Assembly (NCBI GenBank): GCA_946481625.1
Contig: CAMLOZ010000047.1
Span: 1 to 11,122 of the forward strand
Length of the DNA stretch: 11,122 nt
Direction of reading: 5' to 3'
Source of the DNA: an uncultured Haloferula sp.
GTDB taxonomy: Bacteria > Verrucomicrobiota > Verrucomicrobiae > Verrucomicrobiales > Akkermansiaceae
In this document: positions 1 to 5,903 of the stretch, piece after piece
How positions within the stretch are numbered: position 1 is the stretch's first letter
How the letters are laid out: each line of letters starts with the position of its first letter
Translations under genes and position numbers: made by a program
The notes under the pieces: model-generated
The model's input: the letters and a program-made list of their open reading frames with translations, nothing else
Told to the model about the DNA's origin: nothing
Database searches by the model: none

Positions 1-1658
1 GCGGCTGGGCTCCGGCGAAGGCGACTTCCGCGAGCGCCTCGGCCCCCACCGGCACGCTGCAACAACGCGAGGATGGAACCTTTGTCGCCGGGGGAACCAA
101 TCCGACCAACACGGTCTTCACCGTCCAGGTTCCCCCGATGCGGCTTGGGGTGTTGCGGGTCGATATCCTCCCCGGCAGCGATGATCCGGCGAAGTGGTCG
201 GAGTTCGGTGCGGTGATCACGAAGCTGGAGATCGACCGGGTGCTGGCCGATGGCACGCGCCAGCCGGTGAAGCTGAAGGAAGTCGTGAGCGACTTCATGG
301 CCGGACCCTTCGAGCCGAACGTGGCGGTGCAAAGCGGCAGCGGCGGAGGCTTCGGCGGTTATCCTGTGTTGCGTAGCCCGCGGCATGGCTTCTTCGTGGT
401 GGAGACGGTCGAGGATTCGCCGCCGGACTCGCGCTTCGAGATCCGCATCAAGCACGGCGTGACCTGTAACGAGACCCAGGGCTGCGTGCTGAGGAAGTTC
501 CGGCTTTCGCTATCCACCGATGAACAATTGCCGGCCTTCGTGATGGCTCCCGCGCGTGCCGCGGCCTGGGCCAAGCATGCCGAATTGCAGCGGGCCTATC
601 AGGCGATCCCGGGAACGATGATGCCGGTAATGCAGGAACGCCATGGCGAGGCCGCCCGCGATACCCGCCTCTTCATCCGTGGCAACCGGATGACCAAGGG
701 CAAGTCCGTGAGCCCGGCGATTCCCGCAATCACAGCTCCTCCGACGAAGGAAGGAAAGCTCACGCGGCTCGACATGGCGCAATGGCTGGTGGGCAAGGAG
801 AACCCGCTGGCCGCGCGGGTGCTGGCGAACCGCCTGTGGGCCGAGCTGTTCGGCATCGGCATCGTGGAAACGCAGGAAGACTTCGGCAGCTCGGGACTGC
901 CTCCTGCCAATCAGCCCTTGCTGGACCACCTCGCACTCAGGCTCAGGGATCATCACCGGTGGCACATCAAGGCCTTCTTGAGGGAGCTGGTACTATCCGC
1001 ATCGTACCGCCAGGCTTCCAAGGTGACGCCGGAGCTTGCCGCACTCGACCCGAAGAACCAGCTCGCCTCGCGCGGTCCCCGGCAGCGGCTCTCCGCGGAG
1101 ATGGTGCGCGATCAGGCGCTGCTCGTTTCGGGTCTGCTTTCCCCGAAGGCGTTCGGTCCGCCGGTCTTTCCGCCGCAACCGGAAGGCGTGTGGCGTTCCG
1201 TTTATAGCGGGGCCTCTTGGAAAACGTCGGAAGGAGAAGACCGCTATCGCCGCGCCCTCTACACGTACTCCAAGCGCACCAGTGGTTATCCCGCTTTCCT
1301 CACCTTCGATGCGCCGACCCGCGACGTTTGTTCCGCGCGGCGGATCGCGACGAACACACCTTTGCAGGCGCTGGTAACCCTGAACGACCCGGCCTTCATC
1401 GAGTTCGCGCAGGCTTTCGCGAAGGGGATGAGCGGAGCCACACCGGAAGAACGGATCGCCGCGGGATACAAGATGCTCAAGCTGGAGGATGCTCCGGCCC
1501 CGGTGATCGCCACGCTCGCGAAACTCCACGCCGATGCCCGCGCCGACTACGAGAGGACGCCCGCCGAATCCGCCAAGCTCGGTGCCACGCCCGACGAGGC
1601 GGCAATGGTGCTTGTGGCAAACACGCTCCTGAACTCCGACATCGCGCTGAACCGATAG
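1..1658 (+). CDS. PSD1/DUF1553 domain protein, C-terminal part (5' end outside window)
   Basis: The frame is open from base 3 with no stop, so the ATG at 138 is an internal methionine and about 551 residues of a longer protein are visible. The first ~165 visible residues look like the beta-sandwich insert of this family: a segment reading DGTFVAGGTNPTNT, then RLGVLRVDILPG. The DUF1553 (PSD1) domain follows from about visible residue 220. It shows IRGNRMTKGKSVSP (about 225), NPLAARVLANRLWAELFG (about 267), QEDFGSSGLPP (about 291), a repeated RR-LYTYSKRTS stretch (about 416), FLTFDAPTRDVCS (about 432) and NTPLQALVTLNDPAF (about 451). In the family, a Planctomycete-type cytochrome c domain and DUF1549 usually precede this part; they would lie upstream. 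The proteins are exported, but the reaction is not established. The DUF1501 gene starts 7 bp downstream, which suggests one operon. The family call is secure and the function is unknown. Confidence 0.93.
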   Translation, partial: GWAPAKATSASASAPTGTLQQREDGTFVAGGTNPTNTVFTVQVPPMRLGVLRVDILPGSDDPAKWSEFGAVITKLEIDRVLADGTRQPVKLKEVVSDFMAGPFEPNVAVQSGSGGGFGGYPVLRSPRHGFFVVETVEDSPPDSRFEIRIKHGVTCNETQGCVLRKFRLSLSTDEQLPAFVMAPARAAAWAKHAELQRAYQAIPGTMMPVMQERHGEAARDTRLFIRGNRMTKGKSVSPAIPAITAPPTKEGKLTRLDMAQWLVGKENPLAARVLANRLWAELFGIGIVETQEDFGSSGLPPANQPLLDHLALRLRDHHRWHIKAFLRELVLSASYRQASKVTPELAALDPKNQLASRGPRQRLSAEMVRDQALLVSGLLSPKAFGPPVFPPQPEGVWRSVYSGASWKTSEGEDRYRRALYTYSKRTSGYPAFLTFDAPTRDVCSARRIATNTPLQALVTLNDPAFIEFAQAFAKGMSGATPEERIAAGYKMLKLEDAPAPVIATLAKLHADARADYERTPAESAKLGATPDEAAMVLVANTLLNSDIALNR

Positions 1659-1660
1659 GA
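1657..1660 (+). promoter_or_regulatory. Short Shine-Dalgarno for the DUF1501 gene
   Basis: AGGA lies 5 nt before the ATG at 1666 and overlaps the TAG stop of the upstream PSD1 gene. It is short, but it is one of the few plausible ribosome sites in the window. It supports the ATG at 1666 and translational coupling of the two genes. Confidence 0.45.
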
Positions 1661-1665
1661 TCACC

Positions 1666-3132
1666 ATGAATCTCTTCCAGCAGCTCCGCCATGACCGCGC
1701 CCAGTTCATCACCCGGCGCCATTTCCTCCGGAAGTCCTCCATGGGCCTGGGTAGCTTGTGGCTCGCCTCGCAAACGCAAGGAGCATCCCTGGCCAAGGAT
1801 CCGGCGAATCCGCTGCTACCGGACCTCCCCCATTTCGCGCCGAAGGCGAAGCGCGTGATCTACCTGCACATGGCCGGAGCGCCGAGCCAGCTCGAGCTCT
1901 TCGACCACAAGCCGGAACTCGCCAAGCTGGATGGCAAGGAGTGCCCGAAGGAGTTTCTGGAGGGCAAGCAGTTCGCCTTCATCCAAGGCGTGCCGAAGAT
2001 GCTCGCCTCGCAGTTCCCCTTCCACCAGGCGGGTCGGAGCGGCCAGTGGATCTCCGACCGTTTGCCCAATTTCGAGAAGGTGATCGACGAGGTCTGCTTC
2101 ATCAAATCGATGTGGACCGACCAGTTCAACCACGGGCCCGCGCAGCTCCTGCTCCATACCGGCAGCCAGATCCCCGGCTCACCGTCGGCGGGGGCTTGGG
2201 CGACCTATGGGCTCGGCTCGGAGAATGCAAATCTCCCCGGCTTCATCGTCCTGACCTCCGGGGGCAAGAATCCGGACGCCGGTAAATCGGTGTGGGGCGC
2301 GGGTTATCTGCCGAGCGTTTATCAGGGCGTGCAATGCCGCTCGCAGGGGGAACCGGTCCTTTATCTCTCGAACCCGGATGGCGTCTCGCAAGCGCTCCGC
2401 CGCCGGACGCTCGATGCCTTGAACGACCTCAACCAGCGCGTCGCGACCGAGGTGGGCGATCCGGAGACCGTCACGCGGATCGCGCAGTATGAGATGGCTT
2501 TCCGCATGCAGATCCATGCCTCGGATGCCTTCGATCTGAAGCAGGAATCGCCTGCCACGCACGAGCTATACGGCACGAAGCCGGGCCATGAATCTTTCGC
2601 GAACAACTGCCTGCTCGCCCGCCGTCTCGCGGAGCGCGGCGTGCGGTTCATCCAGCTTTTCGACTGGGGTTGGGATTCGCACGGCACCGACAAGGGCACG
2701 GATCTCAAGCAGGGGTTCGTCGACAAGTGCAACGAAATCGACAAGCCCATCGCGGCCTTGCTCAAGGATCTGGAGCAGCGCGGCCTGCTGGAAGAAACGC
2801 TGGTGATCTGGAGCGGCGAATTCGGCCGGACGCCTATGCGCGAGAATCGCGGCGGGGTCGAAATGCCCTTCGTCGGCAGGGACCACCACACCGGCGCCTT
2901 CACCCTCTGGATGGCGGGTGGCGGCGTGAAGCGCGGCTTCACCTACGGCGAGACCGACCCCGTGGGTTACGAGGCCACCATCGACAAGGTCAGCGCCCAT
3001 GACTTCCACGCCACGCTCATGACCTTGCTGGGCTACGACCACAAGAAGCTCACCTACCCCTTCCAAGGCCTTGAGCAGCGGCTCTCGAACGTGACCAAGC
3101 AGTCGCGGGTGGTGAAGGAAGTCATCGCCTGA
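1666..3132 (+). CDS. DUF1501 domain protein with twin-arginine leader
   Basis: This is a complete 488-residue protein, a normal length for the DUF1501 family. The N-terminus carries TRRHFLRK (R17-R18), a good twin-arginine export motif, followed by a short hydrophobic run GLGSLWLAS (about 27-35). A folded precursor exported by Tat is therefore likely. Family features include YLHMAGAPSQLELFDHKPEL (about 66), a WDSHG motif near residue 341, VIWSGEFGRTP (about 379), and GRDHHTGAFTLWMAGGGVKRG (about 404). DUF1501 belongs to the alkaline phosphatase/sulfatase-like fold group, and the His/Asp motifs fit metal binding, but no substrate is established. It directly follows the PSD1 gene, the usual order for this pair in PVC bacteria. 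A strong hairpin lies 18 nt after the stop, so this is probably the last gene of the operon. The family is clear; the function is not. Confidence 0.95.
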   Translation: MNLFQQLRHDRAQFITRRHFLRKSSMGLGSLWLASQTQGASLAKDPANPLLPDLPHFAPKAKRVIYLHMAGAPSQLELFDHKPELAKLDGKECPKEFLEGKQFAFIQGVPKMLASQFPFHQAGRSGQWISDRLPNFEKVIDEVCFIKSMWTDQFNHGPAQLLLHTGSQIPGSPSAGAWATYGLGSENANLPGFIVLTSGGKNPDAGKSVWGAGYLPSVYQGVQCRSQGEPVLYLSNPDGVSQALRRRTLDALNDLNQRVATEVGDPETVTRIAQYEMAFRMQIHASDAFDLKQESPATHELYGTKPGHESFANNCLLARRLAERGVRFIQLFDWGWDSHGTDKGTDLKQGFVDKCNEIDKPIAALLKDLEQRGLLEETLVIWSGEFGRTPMRENRGGVEMPFVGRDHHTGAFTLWMAGGGVKRGFTYGETDPVGYEATIDKVSAHDFHATLMTLLGYDHKKLTYPFQGLEQRLSNVTKQSRVVKEVIA

Positions 3133-3150
3133 CTCTTTCGGAACCGAAAA

Positions 3151-3182
3151 GCCCCGTCCGCTGTATTGGAAGCGGACGGGGC
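3151..3182 (+). terminator. Perfect 12-bp hairpin, probable transcription terminator
   Basis: GCCCCGTCCGCT (3151-3162) pairs perfectly with AGCGGACGGGGC (3171-3182) around an 8-nt loop, starting 18 nt after the DUF1501 stop codon. On the plus strand the stem is followed by CCGGGG, not by T residues. The only T-tract is on the minus strand, from the AAAA at 3147-3150. A smaller inverted repeat, TTTCGG/CCGAAA (3136-3149), sits just upstream. Its position argues for an operon end; the missing T-tract makes classical intrinsic termination less certain. It could also protect the mRNA 3' end. Confidence 0.6.
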
Positions 3183-3385
3183 CCGGGGAAGGGTCGGAGG
3201 AGAGGGCATTGGCCTCCGGCTTTGCAGGCCTTTGGACAGTGTTCGAATGGGGAATGTAGGCGGGGCGGGCGGCGGTTTAATTTTTGTCGCTTTCCGGCTC
3301 CGCATTTTTTCGACCGGTTCGCTCCGGCCGCTTCAGTCCGGGCTGTTCAAATTCCGGGCCCGCGACCAGAAACGGGCGCGAAGCC
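3183..3385. other. Intergenic region upstream of the aminotransferase gene
   Basis: I see no gene in these 203 bases. They hold two alternative weak stems: GGAGG (3196-3200) with CCTCC (3213-3217), or GGCCT (3211-3215) with AGGCC (3226-3230), the second followed by TTT. A T-rich patch (3276-3310) includes TTTAAT at 3276-3281, a 5/6 match to a -10 box, but it has no -35 box at the right distance. The promoter for the aminotransferase and transporter pair probably lies here, but I cannot fix its position. Confidence 0.4.
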
Positions 3386-4540
3386 ATGCCCGCGACCGCC
3401 ACCCGCCTGACTGCTTTTACCGAATCCGTGATTCGCGGGACCACCCGCTTGGCCACACGTCACGGGGCGATCAATCTGGCTCAGGGATTCCCGGATTTCG
3501 ATCCCCCGGAGGAGCTGCTTGTCGCGCTTGAGCGGGCGACCCGCGGACCGAACCACCAGTACGCCGTGACTTGGGGGGCACCGAGGTTCCGGGAGGCGCT
3601 GGCACGGAAGATCACGTCCTTTAGTGGGGTAGCGATCGATCCGGACCGGCACTTGGTTGTCACCTGCGGAAGCACTGAGGCGATGATGGTGGCCATGATG
3701 ACCGCCTGCAATCCGGGCGACAAGGTGGTGGTCTTCTCGCCCTTCTATGAGAACTACGCGGCGGACGCGATCCTGTCCGGGGCGGAGCCGATCTACGTCG
3801 CGCTGCGACCGCCGGACTTCGCTTTCGACCGCGAGGAGCTGGCGAAGGCGTTCGAGCAGAAGCCCAAGGCGATCGTCGTCTGCAATCCCTCGAACCCCAC
3901 CGGCAAGGTCTTCACCCGGGAGGAGTTGCTCTTCATCCTGGAACTGGCCGGGAAGCACGATGCCTTCATCATCACCGATGAGCCTTACGAGCACATCGTC
4001 TTCGAGCCGCACGAGCACGTCCATGTCGCGGCGTTGCCGGGGGCCTTCGATCGCACGATCACCTGCAACTCGTTGTCGAAGACCTATTCGATCACCGGCT
4101 GGCGGCTCGGGTATGTCCAGGCATCGGAGCGGGTCATTGCGGAGGCGCGCAAGGTCCATGATTTCCTGACCGTGGGTGCGGCGGCCCCGCTGCAGGAGGC
4201 AGCGGTTGCGGGGCTTGAGCTGCCGGGCAGCTATTACATTGGCCTGCGCGACCAGTATGCGAAGAAGAAAGACGTTTTTCTCGGCTACTTGCGCCAGCTC
4301 GGCCTGCCCTTTACCGAGCCGCAGGGGACCTACTTCGTGATGCTAGATATCGGCTCGCTCGGGTTTGCCAGCGACACCGAGGCCTCGGAATGGCTGATCA
4401 AGGAGATCGGGGTGGCGGGCGTGGCCGGATCGAGCTTCTTCCGGGAGCCGGTGAACCATCTGATCCGCTTCCATTTCGCGAAGGGCGAGGAAGCCCTCCG
4501 GGCTGCGGGCGAGCGCTTGCTCAAACTACGGGAAAAATAG
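3386..4540 (+). CDS. Class I/II PLP-dependent aminotransferase
   Basis: This is a 384-residue cytoplasmic enzyme, normal for fold-type I aminotransferases, which move an amino group between an amino acid and a 2-oxo acid. Visible landmarks are INLAQGFPDFDPP (about 32-44), NPSNPTGKV with N170, DEPYEH with D198 and Y201 contacting the cofactor, SLSKTYSITGWRLGY with K232 as the Schiff-base lysine, GTYFVMLD (about 314), and LIRFHFAKG with R361 as the likely carboxylate-binding arginine. The QGFPDFDPP opening resembles the methionine aminotransferase (YbdL) and kynurenine aminotransferase group more than aspartate aminotransferase, but the substrate cannot be read from sequence. I chose the ATG at 3386 because the family begins close to it. 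The frame is open upstream to a TTG at 3284, but the extra 34 residues are not family-like. No clear Shine-Dalgarno sequence precedes the ATG. The ChrA gene starts 8 bp after the stop. Confidence 0.93.
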   Translation: MPATATRLTAFTESVIRGTTRLATRHGAINLAQGFPDFDPPEELLVALERATRGPNHQYAVTWGAPRFREALARKITSFSGVAIDPDRHLVVTCGSTEAMMVAMMTACNPGDKVVVFSPFYENYAADAILSGAEPIYVALRPPDFAFDREELAKAFEQKPKAIVVCNPSNPTGKVFTREELLFILELAGKHDAFIITDEPYEHIVFEPHEHVHVAALPGAFDRTITCNSLSKTYSITGWRLGYVQASERVIAEARKVHDFLTVGAAAPLQEAAVAGLELPGSYYIGLRDQYAKKKDVFLGYLRQLGLPFTEPQGTYFVMLDIGSLGFASDTEASEWLIKEIGVAGVAGSSFFREPVNHLIRFHFAKGEEALRAAGERLLKLREK

Positions 4541-4548
4541 TATTTCAC

Positions 4549-5862
4549 ATGGATTCCTCCGCAGCGCCGCCTCCCGTCCCCGCATTCCGGGAAGCGCTGC
4601 GCTTCTGGATCAAGCTCGGATGGATCAGCTTCGGCGGCCCCGCCGGGCAAATCGCGATCATGCACAAGGAGATCGTCGAGCGCCGGCGCTGGCTGGGCGA
4701 AGACCATTTCCTGCACGCTTTGAATTTCTGCATGCTGCTCCCGGGGCCGGAAGCGCAGCAGTTGGCGACCTATCTCGGCTGGCGCTTGCATGGTGCTCGC
4801 GGGGGGATTGCGGCGGGAGTGCTTTTCGTGCTGCCCTCGGTCTTCATTCTTTGGGGCCTGAGCTGGCTCTACATGGCGGGCGGCGAGATAACGTGGATTC
4901 AAGGGCTCTTCTACGGACTGATCCCTGCGGTCATCGCCATCGTGCTTTCCGCGGTGAAGCGCATCGGCTCGAAGGCGCTCAAGTCGCCCTCGCTCTGGAG
5001 CCTGGCGCTGCTATCCTTCGTCGCGATCCATTTCTTCAAGGTTTCCTTCGTCATCATCATCCTTGCGGCGGCCTTGGCCGGATATCTCGGCGGCAAGCGC
5101 TTCCCGAAGCAATTCCCGGCGGGCAAGGGTCATGGGAGATCCGCCGAACACGAACTTCCTGCGGCCGTGCTGCCACCATCGCCGCCCGCGACGCTCGCGC
5201 GCAGCGTGAAAGTCACCGCACTCTGCCTGACCCTGTGGTGGCTCCCGGTGCTGCTGTGCGGCTATTCGCTCGGTTGGCGGAGCGTGCAGTTTCAGGAAGG
5301 ACTTTTCTTCAGCAAGGCCGCGCTGGTCACCATCGGCGGGGCGTATGCGGTGTTGCCTTACGTGGCCCAGATGGCCGTCGAGCATTACGGCTGGCTCGGC
5401 CAGCGGCAGATGATGGCCGGCCTCGGGCTCGCGGAGACCACGCCCGGGCCCTTGATCATGGTGTTGCAGTTCGTCGGCTTCGTTGCCGCCTGGCAGCACC
5501 CGGGGGACCTGCCGCCGTTGCTCGCGGCGACGCTTGGAGCGGCAATCACCACCTGGGTGACCTTCCTGCCTTGCTTCCTGTTCGTGTTCCTCGGGGCACC
5601 TCACGTCGAGGGCCTGCGTGAAAGGCCGGGGCCGGCCTCCGCTCTCACCGCCATCACCGCGGCGGTAGTGGGCGTGATCCTCAATCTCGCCATCGTCTTC
5701 TCCATCCACGCCCTGTGGCCCGAAGGTGGCCGCCTGGATCTCTTCGTGGCGGCCGGCGCGGTGATTGCCTTCTTGGCGATGGAGCACTTCAAATTGGGGG
5801 TGATTCCCGTGCTGGGTGCCTGCGCGGCATTAGGGGTGGCGGTAAAGTTGCTTCATCCGTAA
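4549..5862 (+). CDS. chrA: Chromate transporter, ChrA (CHR) family, two-domain
   Basis: This is a 437-residue integral membrane protein made of two homologous CHR halves, the long-chain form of the family. The first half has ISFGGPAGQIAIMHKEIVE (about 26-44) and LLPGPEAQQLATYLGW (about 63-78). The second has TIGGAYAVLPYVAQ (261-274), GWLGQRQMM (281-289) and ETTPGPLIMVLQFVG (296-310). About ten hydrophobic segments are visible. A loop rich in charged residues and proline (about 182-215) joins the halves. Characterised members export chromate, probably by anion exchange with sulfate, from the cytoplasm. Homologs without a role in chromate resistance also exist, so sulfate or another oxyanion is possible. 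I prefer the ATG at 4549 because the coding frame running further upstream overlaps the aminotransferase gene and is not family-like. GGAAA at 4531-4535 is a distant, weak ribosome site. Probably co-transcribed with the aminotransferase. No chrB regulator is in the window. Confidence 0.93.
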   Translation: MDSSAAPPPVPAFREALRFWIKLGWISFGGPAGQIAIMHKEIVERRRWLGEDHFLHALNFCMLLPGPEAQQLATYLGWRLHGARGGIAAGVLFVLPSVFILWGLSWLYMAGGEITWIQGLFYGLIPAVIAIVLSAVKRIGSKALKSPSLWSLALLSFVAIHFFKVSFVIIILAAALAGYLGGKRFPKQFPAGKGHGRSAEHELPAAVLPPSPPATLARSVKVTALCLTLWWLPVLLCGYSLGWRSVQFQEGLFFSKAALVTIGGAYAVLPYVAQMAVEHYGWLGQRQMMAGLGLAETTPGPLIMVLQFVGFVAAWQHPGDLPPLLAATLGAAITTWVTFLPCFLFVFLGAPHVEGLRERPGPASALTAITAAVVGVILNLAIVFSIHALWPEGGRLDLFVAAGAVIAFLAMEHFKLGVIPVLGACAALGVAVKLLHP

Positions 5863-5874
5863 CCGGGCGGGAGT

Positions 5875-5903
5875 GCGTTGGGGAGGGGCCGAGCCCACGC
5901 TTT
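5875..5903 (+). terminator. Weak hairpin between convergent chrA and GH35 genes
   Basis: GCGTTGGG (5875-5882) pairs with CCCACGC (5894-5900), leaving one T bulged and an 11-nt loop, and is followed by TTT (5901-5903) on the plus strand. It lies 12 nt after the chrA stop codon and reaches the stop codon of the converging beta-galactosidase gene. The stem is imperfect and the T-run short, so it is only a candidate. Confidence 0.28.

Noticed and set aside
138..140. ATG at 138 as the start of the PSD1 gene
   Set aside because: The same frame is open to the left edge and the upstream residues fit the family, so this ATG is internal.
993..1796. 267-codon minus-strand frame opposite the PSD1 gene
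   Set aside because: It is antisense to the conserved DUF1553 core and no domain is recognisable.
3276..3281. TTTAAT as a -10 promoter box for the aminotransferase gene
   Set aside because: There is no -35-like hexamer at 15-19 nt upstream; TTGGAC at 3232 is too far away.
3284..3385. N-terminal extension of the aminotransferase from a TTG codon
   Set aside because: The 34 extra residues are not family-like, while the ATG at 3386 gives a normal N-terminus.
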